A DNA stretch of 64,000 bases from Flavobacteriaceae bacterium (GTDB taxonomy: Bacteria; Bacteroidota; Bacteroidia; Flavobacteriales; Flavobacteriaceae): assembly GCA_021648265.1 (NCBI GenBank), contig JAKITD010000003.1, positions 1-64,000 on the forward strand, given 5' to 3'. Below the pieces are notes generated by a model that saw only the letters and a list, made by a program, of their open reading frames with translations, was not told where the DNA came from and ran no database searches. Positions within the stretch are counted from its first letter, which is position 1. Each line of letters opens with the position of its first letter. This document shows, one piece after another, positions 48,838 to 60,506 of the stretch. The position numbers and the translations under genes are program-made.

Positions 48838-51564
48838 TCACACTTCTTTTTCGGTAAACGGAACTTCTTTATTGCAGATTTCTATGATTAATTTTTTTAA
48901 TTGAATTGTGTATTCATCTAAAACATCTTTAGTAATTATAACATTTCTTGGGCTTTTTCCTGGTTTTTCTTTTTTGGCGAAATTTAGGAATCCATTATTT
49001 AAGTTTTTAAAGGAAATAATTCCCGCTTCAGCATTTTCAAAGGATTTATAATCGTAAATCATAAGTGCATAAGCTAGTACTTGAATTATTTTACTGTATT
49101 TATAATCGGTCGTTACATCCTCCCAATTTACAATGTTTAAGTTGCTTTGATCCACTCTGCCAGATTTATAATCTATAACTCTAAGCGTGCCGTTAAATTC
49201 ATCTACACGATCTACTTTTCCGTGGATTTTAACAGGAAAATCTAATTCTGATATATTAAGATGAACGTTTAAATTACTTTCAATTTGAAGGATTTTAATT
49301 TCGTTTCCTTTTTTTAATTCTGAAATTTCAAAATTGATAAAATTTTCAACAAACCGTTTGGCAACTTCAAAAATGATGAGGTTTTTTCCTTTGGAATAAT
49401 CGCCACCTAAAAAGGAATTGATAAATTGATTGTTTACTTCTGAGGCAATAGATGTTTTCATCTTTTCCAATGTTTCAATCGTTAAAAACGCACCTTCTAA
49501 AGGCTTGTAAAAGGCTTCTAGCGTATCATGAACGATGGTTCCTAAAGTGTTTGCTGCTACAGTTTCTTCAACTTCTTCGGCTTCTTTTATTCTGAGTATT
49601 TTCTTATAATAAAAATCCATTGGATTTCGCATATAGGAAGTCAAAGCAGATGGGGAAAAGCCATTATTAGCAATTTCTTTTATTCTACTAATTACCTCGT
49701 CTGTTTTTGTAACGGATTTTAATTTGGAATGAATCACAGAGACTTCTGGACTTATAATATTTTTTAAAATTGTATGTTTTGGAAGTTTTTCATATTCAAT
49801 TTGAGAGATAAATCGACTCTTTTCACCTGTGCTTAATCCATCCGAAAAATTATTATAAAGCAGTGTTATGTTTTTTGCACGGTGTAATAATCTGTAAAAA
49901 TGATAGGTATAAATAGCGTCTTTTTCGGTGTAGGTTGGCAATTTATATTGTTGTTTTAAATCGTAAGTAATAAATGAATTGTTTGATTTTCCAGAAGGAA
50001 AAACGCCTTCATTCACCGAAGTAATTAATACATTTTCAAAATCTAAAACACGAGATTCTAAGACTCCCATAATTTGCAAACCGTTATAGGCATCCCCTTT
50101 AAAGTTGATGGTAGCCATCGCAATATCTTCAGTAAATAAACTATGAACCGTCTTTATACTTTTTAAATATTCAAACTTTGTGTTTAAATTTTCGATGCTA
50201 TTAAACGATTGATGTAATTGATAAATCACCACTTTTTCTATAATATTACTGGTTTTGTTTTCCTTTAGTTTTAATAGAATTGTTTGGCAAACTTTTATAG
50301 CGTTTGTACTTTTTTCTTTCCAGTCTGAAAACAAATATTCCACAACTTCTTTATCGGCATCATCACTGAATTCTAATAAATTTAAAAGTGTGATATGCGT
50401 TAGGTTATCTTTTGAAATATTCTTGATAATCTCCGTATTGTCTTTAAGTAATTTTGAAGCGACTGGGTGGTTTAAAATCGCTAGTACTTGTTTGTAATAA
50501 AAGCTAGTGCCAGAATGAAAATGAAGTGTCAATAACTGGTTAAAAAACACTACTAAAGGGAAAGATTTTAATGAAACTCCCATAGTAATATTTACATTCT
50601 GAATATTTTCTGGAAGTGATTGCAATAATGGATGCAATAAGTTTTCATCTGCCAAAACAATGGCGGTTTTGTTTAACACTTCATTAGTGCTTTTAGAAAG
50701 TTTTTCGGCAATATATTTAACCTGACCAATGTTTTTTTGAGCTTCAATTATGGTTATCTTTTTTTCGTTTTTATAATTATTCGCTACTGTTTCTGGGGTT
50801 TTGTTTTCTAATGATTGCCAATTCGAAAAATAATCCCTTACAAAATAGGAGGCACTATGTTTTTTATTTGAATAGAAATATTGATCTAAATCCCAATAGA
50901 TAGAAGTGTTTTCAGATTCTAATAATTCTTGAAAAATAGTTTGTTCAGCTTTGTTTAATGCGTTAAAGCCAATAAATACATGTTGTTTATTTCCATGATT
51001 TAATTTATAATGCTCTATGTTTTCTGCTGCTTCACGATAGACCAACCCTTGATAAGCTTGGTTGTTTTTTAGCAAATCTATTTTTAAGCTTTTATAAAAT
51101 TCAAAAAGACTGTTCCAGAATTTTAAGTAGTTCTCTACCAAAGCTGTTTTTTCTTCTTGCACATACCAGTGATTTATATCTTGAATATCACTTAAATAAG
51201 TAAAAAAAGGTTTCGGTGGAATTAGATGCCGATCTATTTCACTAAAATCATTCAACAAAGTATTGGCCCAAGTTAAATACACATCGAAACTATCCTTTTC
51301 AAGGTCGGTAGCTGTGTTTAGATAGATGTTGTAGCTTTTAAAAAGTAATTCTGTACTATTAATAATTTGAAGTCCTGAAATTTCTTCTATAAACTCCTCT
51401 ATACTTATTATTTTAGGAGCAAAAACGGTGTGATTCGTTTTTTGTTTAATTAGGTTAAGTAAAAACCCACAAGCTCTTTTACTAGGTAAAATAAAGGTCA
51501 ATGAAGAAAGGTCTTCGTATTTGTTTTTTATTTTAGAAAGGGTTTCTTCAAGGAATGTTTGCAT
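48838..51564 (-). CDS. PD-(D/E)XK nuclease-family protein, AddB-like
   Basis: 908 aa; SALTSYMRNPMDFYYKKILRI, GTIVHDTLEAFY, VDRVDEFNGTLRVIDYKSGRV nuclease motif. Confidence 0.9.
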   Translation of the reverse strand: MQTFLEETLSKIKNKYEDLSSLTFILPSKRACGFLLNLIKQKTNHTVFAPKIISIEEFIEEISGLQIINSTELLFKSYNIYLNTATDLEKDSFDVYLTWANTLLNDFSEIDRHLIPPKPFFTYLSDIQDINHWYVQEEKTALVENYLKFWNSLFEFYKSLKIDLLKNNQAYQGLVYREAAENIEHYKLNHGNKQHVFIGFNALNKAEQTIFQELLESENTSIYWDLDQYFYSNKKHSASYFVRDYFSNWQSLENKTPETVANNYKNEKKITIIEAQKNIGQVKYIAEKLSKSTNEVLNKTAIVLADENLLHPLLQSLPENIQNVNITMGVSLKSFPLVVFFNQLLTLHFHSGTSFYYKQVLAILNHPVASKLLKDNTEIIKNISKDNLTHITLLNLLEFSDDADKEVVEYLFSDWKEKSTNAIKVCQTILLKLKENKTSNIIEKVVIYQLHQSFNSIENLNTKFEYLKSIKTVHSLFTEDIAMATINFKGDAYNGLQIMGVLESRVLDFENVLITSVNEGVFPSGKSNNSFITYDLKQQYKLPTYTEKDAIYTYHFYRLLHRAKNITLLYNNFSDGLSTGEKSRFISQIEYEKLPKHTILKNIISPEVSVIHSKLKSVTKTDEVISRIKEIANNGFSPSALTSYMRNPMDFYYKKILRIKEAEEVEETVAANTLGTIVHDTLEAFYKPLEGAFLTIETLEKMKTSIASEVNNQFINSFLGGDYSKGKNLIIFEVAKRFVENFINFEISELKKGNEIKILQIESNLNVHLNISELDFPVKIHGKVDRVDEFNGTLRVIDYKSGRVDQSNLNIVNWEDVTTDYKYSKIIQVLAYALMIYDYKSFENAEAGIISFKNLNNGFLNFAKKEKPGKSPRNVIITKDVLDEYTIQLKKLIIEICNKEVPFTEKEV

Positions 51565-51575
51565 TTTATAAAAAT

Positions 51576-51607
51576 AAAAAACGTCCCGATAATATCGGGA
51601 CGTTTTC
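51576..51607 (-). terminator. Terminator-like hairpin downstream of the OmpA-family gene
   Basis: AAAACGTCCCGATAATATCGGGACGTTTT; core is a TCCCGA-N-TCGGGA palindrome. Confidence 0.8.
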
Positions 51608-51636
51608 TTAAAAAATATTATTTATTTATAATAATA

Positions 51637-53022
51637 CTAGTTTTTGTTAAGAGAGATTTCAACTCTACGGTTGTTAGCTCTACCTGCTCTTGTTTTGTTT
51701 GTGTCAAGAGGTCTTTCTTCACCAAATCCTTGATGTGTTAATCTACCATCAGCAATTCCGTTAGACTCTAAGTAATTTAATACAGACTCAGCTCTGTTAG
51801 CAGATAATGTCATATTAGAAGAATCACGACCAACACTATCAGTATGTCCTTCAATAACAAACTTAGCATTAGGGTATTCTTTCATAATACCGATGATGTC
51901 ATTTAATACACTTGCAGATTGTTCTTTAATTGTAGCTTTCCCAGTGTCAAACAAGATTGTTTTAGCATAAGAGTTTAATGCTTTTCTTACAGCTTCCGTT
52001 ACTTCTGGACAACCGTTGTTAGCAACAGTACCTGGAAGATCTGGACATAAATCATCTTTGTCTGGTACACTGTCACCATCTCTATCTGACCAAGGACACC
52101 CGTTATTTTCTTTTGGACCTAGAACAGTAGGACATTCATCATCTGGATCAGCAATTCCGTCACCGTCAGTATCAGGACAACCGTTAAATTCTTTAGGACC
52201 AGCAATAGTTGGACAAGCATCTAAGTGATCAGCAATTCCGTCACCGTCAGTATCAGGACAACCATTAAATTCTGGTAAACCTGGAGTGTTAGGACATTCG
52301 TCGTTTCTATCTTCGATTCCGTCACCGTCAGTATCAGGACAACCATTAAATTCTGGTAAACCTGGAGTTTCAGGACATTCATCTTCGTAATCGTAGATTC
52401 CGTCACCGTCAGTATCTTTTCCGCCAAATTTAAATTTGATTCCTAAAGAATGTTGGAAATGTGTTGCTCCATAATTATCTTCAAAAGCTTGCTTGTAAGT
52501 AGATTGTGCTGTAAATGCTAAATTTTCAGCAACCCAAAAGTCAACTCCTAATAAACCGTTTGCAGTACCAAAACCGATTTCGTCTATCCAAGTGTAACCT
52601 CCACCAATACCAATGTAAGGTGCAAACCAACTTCCGTTTAATAATTCTCTAAAGCTATATTTGATTTCTCCATCTAAAGAATAATAAGTTAATTCAACAG
52701 CAGTATCTCCTTCGAATTTATCAATTCTATTGATAGTTCCTACGGCAGCAAAAGAAAATCCGTTATTAATGTATCTTCCAACTCTAAGAACAGAAACTGA
52801 AGGTAAAATACTCCAGTGATCGTTTGCATTAAAATACTCATCAAAGATATCTCCCTTTGTTGAAGCAGGAAATCTTCCATCGTTGTTTACTCCAACTGGA
52901 AAAAAGTCAACGGCATTAATACCAAGTTCAATAGCCCACGGATTGTTTTTGTCCTGAGCATTAGATACGCCTACCCCTACCATAAAGAGTACAGCTACCA
53001 ATAAAATGTTTAGATGTTTCAT
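51637..53022 (-). CDS. OmpA-family outer-membrane protein with thrombospondin type 3 repeats
   Basis: Barrel N-terminus; about five repeats DTDGDGIxDxxDECPxxxGxxEFNGCP; OmpA domain [31 protein letters not shown]. Confidence 0.96.
   Translation of the reverse strand: MKHLNILLVAVLFMVGVGVSNAQDKNNPWAIELGINAVDFFPVGVNNDGRFPASTKGDIFDEYFNANDHWSILPSVSVLRVGRYINNGFSFAAVGTINRIDKFEGDTAVELTYYSLDGEIKYSFRELLNGSWFAPYIGIGGGYTWIDEIGFGTANGLLGVDFWVAENLAFTAQSTYKQAFEDNYGATHFQHSLGIKFKFGGKDTDGDGIYDYEDECPETPGLPEFNGCPDTDGDGIEDRNDECPNTPGLPEFNGCPDTDGDGIADHLDACPTIAGPKEFNGCPDTDGDGIADPDDECPTVLGPKENNGCPWSDRDGDSVPDKDDLCPDLPGTVANNGCPEVTEAVRKALNSYAKTILFDTGKATIKEQSASVLNDIIGIMKEYPNAKFVIEGHTDSVGRDSSNMTLSANRAESVLNYLESNGIADGRLTHQGFGEERPLDTNKTRAGRANNRRVEISLNKN
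52010..52425 (-). repeat. Tandem repeats of about 81 bp coding for TSP3 modules
   Basis: Near-identical DNA blocks GATTCCGTCACCGTCAGTATCAGGACAACC(A/G)TTAAATTCT. Confidence 0.85.
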
Positions 53023-53151
53023 ATTCGATTGTTTAATTTTTTAAGTGTTATTAATGGCAAAAGTAAGTTGTTAAAATTTATTAACAAAAACAAATCTATT
53101 AAAATTTTTTGAAATTCCTTGCTTTTAGTATTAAAATTGAGCTTTTTACTT

Positions 53152-54345
53152 TTAAATTACGTTTAATTCTTTTCCGATTTTAACAAAAGCATCTATTGCT
53201 TTGTTCAAATGTTCTTTGGTATGTGCAGCTGATAACTGCACTCTTATTCTAGCTTTACCCTTTGGTACGACAGGAAAGAAGAAGCCTATCACATAAATTC
53301 CTTCGGTTAATAATTTATCTGCCATGGTTTGCGATAGCTTTGCATCATACAACATTACAGGTACAATTGCTGAGTCTCCATCCACAATATCGAATCCTGC
53401 ATTTTTTATTCCTTTTTTAAAATAATTTGTGTTTTCTTCTAATTTATCTCTCAATGTGGTATCTTTTGACAACATTTCGAATACCTTAATAGATGCACCT
53501 ACAATTGCTGGAGCTAAAGAATTGGAAAATAAGTAAGGTCTAGAACGTTGTCGCAATATTTCAATAATCTCTTTTTTACCAGTAGTATAGCCTCCCATAG
53601 CACCTCCTAATGCCTTTCCTAAAGTTCCAGTAATAATGTCTATTCTTCCCATTACTCCTTTGTCTTCTAGGGTTCCTCTTCCTGTTTTACCAATAAAACC
53701 TGTGGCATGGCATTCATCTATCATTACCAACGCATCGTATTTATCTGCTAAATCACATATTTTATCTAAAGAAGCGACGATTCCATCCATAGAGAACACG
53801 CCATCGGTAACAATTATTTTAAAACGTGCTCCGTTTTCGTTAGCTGCGATTAATTGTTTTTCTAAATCTGCCATATTACTATTTTCATAACGATAACGAG
53901 CTGCTTTACACAAACGAACTCCATCAATTATAGAAGCATGGTTTAAAGAGTCTGAAATAATCGCATCTTCCTTTGTTAATAAAGGTTCAAAAACACCGCC
54001 ATTGGCATCAAATGCCGCAGCATATAATATAGTGTCTTCTGTTTGATAAAATTTAGCGATTTTTTCTTCTAATTCTTTATGAATATCTTGAGTTCCACAA
54101 ATAAAACGTACCGACGACATTCCAAAACCATGCGTATCCATCGCATCTTTTGCTGCTTGAATTACCTCTGGATTATCCGACAATCCCAAATAATTATTAG
54201 CACAAAAATTAATTACCTCTTCTCCTGTCGAAATTTTTATTACCGCTCCTTGTGGTGAGGTAATAATTCGTTCCTTTTTATAAAGTCCGTTGTCCTTTAT
54301 ATCTTGAATTTCTTTTGCTAAATGCTCTTTTATATTTCCGTACAT
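53152..54345 (-). CDS. kbl: Glycine C-acetyltransferase (2-amino-3-ketobutyrate CoA ligase)
   Basis: [49 protein letters not shown]. Confidence 0.95.
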   Translation of the reverse strand: MYGNIKEHLAKEIQDIKDNGLYKKERIITSPQGAVIKISTGEEVINFCANNYLGLSDNPEVIQAAKDAMDTHGFGMSSVRFICGTQDIHKELEEKIAKFYQTEDTILYAAAFDANGGVFEPLLTKEDAIISDSLNHASIIDGVRLCKAARYRYENSNMADLEKQLIAANENGARFKIIVTDGVFSMDGIVASLDKICDLADKYDALVMIDECHATGFIGKTGRGTLEDKGVMGRIDIITGTLGKALGGAMGGYTTGKKEIIEILRQRSRPYLFSNSLAPAIVGASIKVFEMLSKDTTLRDKLEENTNYFKKGIKNAGFDIVDGDSAIVPVMLYDAKLSQTMADKLLTEGIYVIGFFFPVVPKGKARIRVQLSAAHTKEHLNKAIDAFVKIGKELNVI

Positions 54346-54392
54346 TTTCTAATTTTTTGTTCCTTTTCCGACACTTCGGAATGAGTACAAAA

Positions 54393-57300
54393 TTAAACTT
54401 TATTTATCACAATTCCTTCCGAAGAACTATAGATTAGTATTTTTTCTGAAACTGTATAATTCATTTCTGATAACGCTAACCCGTAGGCATTTATTTGATT
54501 TTCGTGTTTTTTATTGAATACACCTGTTTTGTAATCGATTATAGAAACAGAATTGTCTGAATGAATATTTATTCTATCAGGAATTAGAATGTTTCCTTCT
54601 TTTGAAATTATTTTACTTTCAACCTTTATTTTATCTGATGTGTTATAGAAGCGATTCAATTCTGGATGATTAACAATAGCAGTAATTGTATTTTTTACGG
54701 TTTCTTTTTCTTCGGAAGTTATCGTTGCTTGTAAATCTAATCCTTCGAAAACGGAAGGAATATCGTCTAAAGAAATCACCTTTTCCATTGCTTCGTGGAC
54801 TATTGTTCCAGAAAATATTGCTTTTTCAACCTCTGTATCCCAAAGTGTAGCATCTTTAGAAATTACCTGTAAATTATGGGTCTCAGGTGAACTTGAATAA
54901 TAAAACGGGCTTATAGAAATTACATTTGAAGGCTTTTCGGTTGCGTCGTTTTTCTGAAAAGACCCAAATTCATACACCTTTTTATCTTCTTCCCAAACAC
55001 CTTTGCTTTTTAAATATTCTGCAAAATACTGATTGAAAGTGTTGACTTCTTTTTTGATTGCGGTTGGTCTGTTTGCAAATATATACAACTGTTTTTCTGC
55101 TCTAGTAAGGGTAACATACAGTAAATTTAAGTTGTCGAGTTCTAAAGTTTCTTTTTGTTTTTGGTATAATTCTTCGCCTTGTTTCCCAAATTCTTTAATA
55201 CTGTTAAGCCCAGTTTCTATATGTGTTTCATCAAAACCTAGTTTCTTGTCTTTTAGATTAATCCAATTGGAGGGAGACTTTTCAAAATAAATTTTTACAT
55301 CTGCATACGGGAAAATCACTACAGGAAATTCCAATCCTTTTGCTTTATGTATAGTCATTAATTGTACGCCATTTACCTGTTCACTTACAGGAATACTTGC
55401 TTTTTCTTTCTGAAGTTCCCACTCTTCCAAAAACGAAATTTTGCTCGCATTTGCTTTTTGTTCAAATTCAAAAACCATATCCATAAACCCATACAAATAA
55501 GCATCTGCATTCTTTGATAAATTGAATTTTCGGATGCAATATTCCAGACTATCATACATTGTTTTTGAATGCATTTCGGAAAATGAAAAACCCAACGTTT
55601 CTTTTAAATAACTAGTAAACTCATCTTCTTTTAATAAAGAAATGAAATAACTATGTTTTTCTACTTCAACAGCTAGATGTTGGTAAAGAAATTCTAAAAC
55701 TTTAATTTTTACCCCATCATTATTCGGGTACAAACTCAAGGTCAAACAATTTATTAAAAATTGAACTAGAGAAGAATGATCCAATAACAAAGTCTCTGAG
55801 GAAACTACAGAAATTTTGTTTTCTTGAAGGTAAGAACCTATAGAAATTCCATCTTTTTTATTCCGAGTTAATATGCAAATGTCTTTTTCTTGAAATTCGT
55901 TTTCCAATAAATTTTTTATTGTTTCAAGCGCTTTTTCTGCATAAATTTCGTGGGATTCTTCTTTGTTTATAGAATCAATAAACTCCATTTTCACATAACC
56001 TCCTTTATTGTTGGTGTGTTTTTGTTGATTTCCAGTTTTATATAATTCTTTATGTCGTGGGTTGCTTAAATAATTTGAAACAAATGTGAAAAAGTCATTA
56101 TTAAACGCTACTATTTCTTGACGAGAACGATAATTTGTAGGTAAATTAAAAACCTTCTTTTCAACCGGAAACGGATTTATTTCATTGCATAAATCAATAA
56201 ATTGTTCTGGCAAACCTCCACGCCAACGATATATAGATTGTTTAGCGTCGCCAACCAGCATTAAGCTTCCTTTATTCCCGTCGAAATATTCTTGAGAAAT
56301 TGAATTATTAATTAATGGTTCTATGTTTTTCCATTGAAGTTTGGAGGTGTCTTGAAATTCATCAATAAAAAAATGTCGGTATTTTTCGCCCAATCGCTCA
56401 TAAATAAAAGGAGTGGGTTGGTCTTTTATTTCGGCGTTAATCAATTTATTGAACTCCGAAATGGGTAAGATGTTTTGTTCTTCTTTAATGGTTTCAATCT
56501 CGTTGTTTACCAAATTGATAACTGAAAGTGGAGTGATGGTTTTTAGGATGGCTGACAGTAAGGACTTTTCAATAATAAATTGTTTGGTTTCATTAATATT
56601 TTTCGATAACAATGGTGTCAACTCATCAATAATAGCAGCATTATCTGGAGATTTTTTTAATGTTTTATCTGAGTAAAGTGGTTTTTCGTCAATACTTTTT
56701 ATCCAAACGGTGTTGAAATTAACATCAAAATTTCCGCTGGCTAATTTTACAAAATGCTTTGGTAAATAGCCTGAACTAAAATCTAAAAATTCCAATCCTG
56801 ACTCTTCAATTAATTGTAAAGTTTCGGAAGCAATAGTTATAATATTTTCGGTTAAAACTTTTCGTTTTTTTACTAATCTTTTTTTAAATTCCAAAAAATC
56901 ATCCAGCTTCTTTGTTTGTATATTTTTAATGTGATTAGCATCGTTTTCATTAAAAATAAGTTTTGCCGTTTTTGAAATGTCTTTCGAAATATCCCAAGAT
57001 CGATCATCATCAGTTTTTTCTAAGCTATAATCTATTAAAACTTTGGTGGTTTTGGGGTTTTCTCCTGCTTTAGAGATTAGTAAATCTACTGCTTCAGTCA
57101 ATAATTTATCGATGTCTAAACTTACTTCAAAAGAACCTGAAAGCTGTAATTCTCTAGCAAAAGTTCGTATCAAACGATGATTAAAACTATCAATTGTTTC
57201 TACACTAAAACTAGAATAGTTATGTAATAAATGAGTGATGATTTTTTTCGACTTCGTTTGAATTTCTTCCATACTCAAACCAGTTTCAGAAGCGATATCT

Positions 57301-57539
57301 TTTGCCATATCTGACGGATTACCAACAAAATTGTCTTCCGTAAATGAAATTAAATTATCGATTATTCGTTGTTTCATTTCCGCAACAGCCTTATTAGTAA
57401 AGGTGATGGCAAGAATATATTTATAATAATTATCGTTCTTGGCTTTCAGTAAAATCTTACTGTATTCTTTTACCAAAGTGAAGGTTTTTCCACTTCCTGC
57501 AGCGGCATCGTAAATTGAAAATGGAGTGAAATTATTCAA
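54393..57539 (-). CDS. UvrD/Rep-type helicase with C-terminal PD-(D/E)XK nuclease, AddA-like
   Basis: AAAGSGKTFTLVKEYSK Walker A, FIDEFQDTSKLQW, LVGDAKQSIYRWRGG, TIHKAKGLEFPVV, C-terminal GTIVHEAMEKVI...SVSIIDYKTG. Confidence 0.95.
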   Translation of the reverse strand: MNNFTPFSIYDAAAGSGKTFTLVKEYSKILLKAKNDNYYKYILAITFTNKAVAEMKQRIIDNLISFTEDNFVGNPSDMAKDIASETGLSMEEIQTKSKKIITHLLHNYSSFSVETIDSFNHRLIRTFARELQLSGSFEVSLDIDKLLTEAVDLLISKAGENPKTTKVLIDYSLEKTDDDRSWDISKDISKTAKLIFNENDANHIKNIQTKKLDDFLEFKKRLVKKRKVLTENIITIASETLQLIEESGLEFLDFSSGYLPKHFVKLASGNFDVNFNTVWIKSIDEKPLYSDKTLKKSPDNAAIIDELTPLLSKNINETKQFIIEKSLLSAILKTITPLSVINLVNNEIETIKEEQNILPISEFNKLINAEIKDQPTPFIYERLGEKYRHFFIDEFQDTSKLQWKNIEPLINNSISQEYFDGNKGSLMLVGDAKQSIYRWRGGLPEQFIDLCNEINPFPVEKKVFNLPTNYRSRQEIVAFNNDFFTFVSNYLSNPRHKELYKTGNQQKHTNNKGGYVKMEFIDSINKEESHEIYAEKALETIKNLLENEFQEKDICILTRNKKDGISIGSYLQENKISVVSSETLLLDHSSLVQFLINCLTLSLYPNNDGVKIKVLEFLYQHLAVEVEKHSYFISLLKEDEFTSYLKETLGFSFSEMHSKTMYDSLEYCIRKFNLSKNADAYLYGFMDMVFEFEQKANASKISFLEEWELQKEKASIPVSEQVNGVQLMTIHKAKGLEFPVVIFPYADVKIYFEKSPSNWINLKDKKLGFDETHIETGLNSIKEFGKQGEELYQKQKETLELDNLNLLYVTLTRAEKQLYIFANRPTAIKKEVNTFNQYFAEYLKSKGVWEEDKKVYEFGSFQKNDATEKPSNVISISPFYYSSSPETHNLQVISKDATLWDTEVEKAIFSGTIVHEAMEKVISLDDIPSVFEGLDLQATITSEEKETVKNTITAIVNHPELNRFYNTSDKIKVESKIISKEGNILIPDRINIHSDNSVSIIDYKTGVFNKKHENQINAYGLALSEMNYTVSEKILIYSSSEGIVINKV

Positions 57540-57701
57540 TGAAAAAGCTTTTTGCTAAGATAATTATTTTGCTGCTATCAAACACAGATATTAGAATAAT
57601 CTATCATACTATAAGAAGGTAGTTCTTTAAAATTTAATTTTATTCCTATTATTGTGTACTTTTGAAAAACGAAAATTATTAATCCATAAAACAGAAATAT
57701 T

Positions 57702-58310
57702 ATGTCATTTAAATTACCTGCTTTACCATACGCTTTTGATGCGTTAGAGCCACATATTGATGCACGTACCATGGAAATTCATCACGGAAAACACCATCAA
57801 GGATATACAAATAACCTAAACGGAGCAATTGAAGGAACCGATTTAGAAGGAAAATCTATTGAAGCAATTTTAGAAAATTTAGATATGAATAATGGTGCTG
57901 TTAGAAATAATGGTGGCGGATTTTACAATCACCGTCTTTTTTGGGAAGTAATGTCACCAAACGGTGGTGGCGAACCAACAGGCGATTTAGCTGTAGCAAT
58001 AAACGAGGTCTGTGGAAGTTTTGAAGATTTTAAAAATGTTTTTTCTACAGTAGCAAAAACACAATTTGGCTCAGGATGGGCTTGGCTTTGTGTACATAAA
58101 GGTGGAAAAGTAGAAGTTTGTTCTACACCAAACCAAGATAACCCATTAATGCCTGGAGTTACTTGCAACGGAACTCCAATATTAGGATTGGATGTTTGGG
58201 AACACGCCTATTACTTAAATTATCAAAACAGAAGACCTGATTATGTAAACGCCTTTTTTAATGTAATTAATTGGGAAGAAGTTTCTAAAAGATATGAAGC
58301 TAATAAATAA
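57702..58310 (+). CDS. sodA: Superoxide dismutase (Fe/Mn)
   Basis: [53 protein letters not shown]. Confidence 0.96.
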   Translation: MSFKLPALPYAFDALEPHIDARTMEIHHGKHHQGYTNNLNGAIEGTDLEGKSIEAILENLDMNNGAVRNNGGGFYNHRLFWEVMSPNGGGEPTGDLAVAINEVCGSFEDFKNVFSTVAKTQFGSGWAWLCVHKGGKVEVCSTPNQDNPLMPGVTCNGTPILGLDVWEHAYYLNYQNRRPDYVNAFFNVINWEEVSKRYEANK

Positions 58311-58336
58311 GAGAAAATTTATTCTTTTAAAATTTG

Positions 58337-58364
58337 AAACCCTACTTTATTAAAGTGGGGTTTT
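58337..58364 (+). terminator. Terminator-like hairpin after sodA
   Basis: AAACCCTACTTT-ATT-AAAGTGGGGTTTTT. Confidence 0.8.
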
Positions 58365-58492
58365 TGCTTAAATAGGCAATGGTGTAAATGTTTATTTTTG
58401 CAAATTTATGAAACTAATTATCCCGAAAAGTTCATGAAAAATTTTTCATTTTAAAAAAGAATTTGGAACTTGAACCTCTGGACTTTTAAAGT

Positions 58493-59728
58493 TTACATCT
58501 TGTAAACCCAACTAGCAGGATTCATTTTTTTATTGTTTTGGTAAATTAAAAACTTTAAAATTGTTTTCCCTGAATTAGATCTCGTGTAAACAGTCCCCAA
58601 CTCTTGTTTGGTAGTTACCTTGTCACCTTTTTTCACCAATACATTTTTAATGTTTTGATATACGGTTATGTAATTACCGTGTGATATAAAAATAGCATTA
58701 TTTGCTCCTTTTATTTTCTGGATATTCAACACTACTCCGTTAAAAACGGCTCTTACTTTGGACTTACTTTCAGTAGCAATTTCAACACCACTACAATAGG
58801 TAGTAACGTTGGGTAGTTGCGGATGTTTGGTAGTTCCAAAACGTTTTACAACAACACCACTCTTTACTGGCCAAGGTAATTTTCCTTTATTTTTAGTAAA
58901 ATCCGCTGCTAATAATTTGGCTTCTGGCGAAAGTGTAAATGTTTTTGAGGAACTTACTTTTGTTCCTGTTTTTTTAGCATTTTCTTTATTGGAAGCGGCG
59001 ATTGCTTCTCGAATTAAATTATCTATTTCCTTGTCTATTTTAGCTGCTTCTGATTGTTTTTTACGAATCTGACTCGCATATTTTCCTTCGTCTTTTTTTA
59101 ATGTTGCTACTAAATCATTTTGAGTTTGCAATTCTTTAGAGAGCTTTGTTTTTGCAATTTTGTTGTCTTCAATTAAGACTTGTTTTTTCTTTTTATCTTC
59201 TATCAATCCTTGATTTAACTCTTGTAAAACGATTGTTTTTTCCTTTATACTTTCTCCTTGTAATTTGCGATGTTTTGCATATTGCTTCATATACTGTAAT
59301 CGCTTATATCCTTGTAAAAAATTTTCTGAAGAAAGTAAAAACATAATTCTATTTTGCTGTGATTTACTTTTATATGACTTGGCAATCATATTGGCATAAT
59401 CTTCTTTTAACTCTTTTAATTCGTTTCGTAAATACTCAATTTTTGCGAGGTTATTATTAATTTCACGAGATAAGTAATTGGCTTGTTGGTTGGTAACTCT
59501 AATTAAATTTTGGCGAGCAGTTATTTTACTATTTAAATCTTCAACTTGGGTTAAAACCGATTTCTCTTTCTTTTGAGCTTTAAATAAAAGATTGTTTATT
59601 TGCTTAATTTCATTTAAAATCGCCTGTCTTTTTTCTTCTAATTTCTGTTGCTTATCAATTTGTGCTTCCACAGAATTCATAATAAAAAAGGACAAAAATA
59701 AAAATAGATATGTTCGGAATGTATTCAT
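58493..59728 (-). CDS. Murein hydrolase activator EnvC-like / M23-family peptidase
   Basis: Long coiled coil; LPWPVKSGVVVKRFGTTKHPQLPNVTTYCSGVEIAT...SHGNYITVYQNI. Confidence 0.92.
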   Translation of the reverse strand: MNTFRTYLFLFLSFFIMNSVEAQIDKQQKLEEKRQAILNEIKQINNLLFKAQKKEKSVLTQVEDLNSKITARQNLIRVTNQQANYLSREINNNLAKIEYLRNELKELKEDYANMIAKSYKSKSQQNRIMFLLSSENFLQGYKRLQYMKQYAKHRKLQGESIKEKTIVLQELNQGLIEDKKKKQVLIEDNKIAKTKLSKELQTQNDLVATLKKDEGKYASQIRKKQSEAAKIDKEIDNLIREAIAASNKENAKKTGTKVSSSKTFTLSPEAKLLAADFTKNKGKLPWPVKSGVVVKRFGTTKHPQLPNVTTYCSGVEIATESKSKVRAVFNGVVLNIQKIKGANNAIFISHGNYITVYQNIKNVLVKKGDKVTTKQELGTVYTRSNSGKTILKFLIYQNNKKMNPASWVYKM

Positions 59729-60505
59729 TTAATCAAGTTCAATTTCTTTGTAACCGTTCGGAATATTAAACGGAAAACGAATAGAAACATTATAATCTAT
59801 CTTTTTAAAATTAACAACAATCTTTGTAATATCTTCTTTTTGAGTAGCGATAATTTTAATTTTGGAAGGATAAAAACCTCCTTTTAAATTTTGGTAGGGA
59901 CCATAATTAATTGTAAACATTCGGTTGTTCATAGGCTGTGACAATGTTTCGGAAGCAATTTTAAAATTATCTGGATTTATTAATAATGAATGAATAAAAT
60001 TTTGTGATTGGGCTTTGGGTTGTAATTTATATTTATTTACAATAATTTCGGTTTTGTATTTATTATCTAAATCAAAAATTGACTGTCCTAACAATATAGC
60101 TTGTGCTTTCTGGAAATCTATATCGGTTCCCAACCAATTACTTAATAATGAAAAATCACCATCAAAATAAGTGTTTGAAATCGTTTCGTAATAACTAACC
60201 GTTTCTGGTGTGATATATAATTTTGCTAAGGTAATTCCTATAAGAGAAGCTTTTATCCAGATTTTTTGATCTTTTTCCATTCGCATACTCACGGTGAGAC
60301 TTTGCATGTCATCGCCATTTTTATAGAGAACGTGCATTCTTGCAGCAATGGTATTAAATTCTGGGAGTGCCGAATTATGAGTTTTAATAATCTCTTTTGT
60401 GGATAAGGAATGATTTGCTTTTTCGGAACCAATTACTGTTTTCCCTCCTCCACAAGAAATGAAAAATAACAAAGCCGAAACATATAAAAAAAACTTAAAT
60501 TTCAT
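59729..60505 (-). CDS. DUF4292-type lipoprotein
   Basis: Lipobox FISCGGGK; LPEFNTIAARMHVLYKNGDDMQSLTVSMRMEKDQKIWIKAS. Confidence 0.75.
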   Translation of the reverse strand: MKFKFFLYVSALLFFISCGGGKTVIGSEKANHSLSTKEIIKTHNSALPEFNTIAARMHVLYKNGDDMQSLTVSMRMEKDQKIWIKASLIGITLAKLYITPETVSYYETISNTYFDGDFSLLSNWLGTDIDFQKAQAILLGQSIFDLDNKYKTEIIVNKYKLQPKAQSQNFIHSLLINPDNFKIASETLSQPMNNRMFTINYGPYQNLKGGFYPSKIKIIATQKEDITKIVVNFKKIDYNVSIRFPFNIPNGYKEIELD

Positions 60506-60506
60506 A

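Noticed and set aside
52010-52425. Regular repeats considered as a CRISPR array
   Set aside because: Repeats are about 81 bp, contiguous and translate in frame to TSP3 modules; no unique spacers and no cas genes.
52221-52427. Minus-strand ORF with repeats [38 protein letters not shown]
   Set aside because: Out-of-frame reading of the OmpA TSP3 DNA repeats.
54393-57539. UvrD-like helicase plus nuclease considered as an anti-phage defence system
   Set aside because: Domain order and partner AddB-like gene fit housekeeping AddAB-type recombination repair; no other defence genes nearby.
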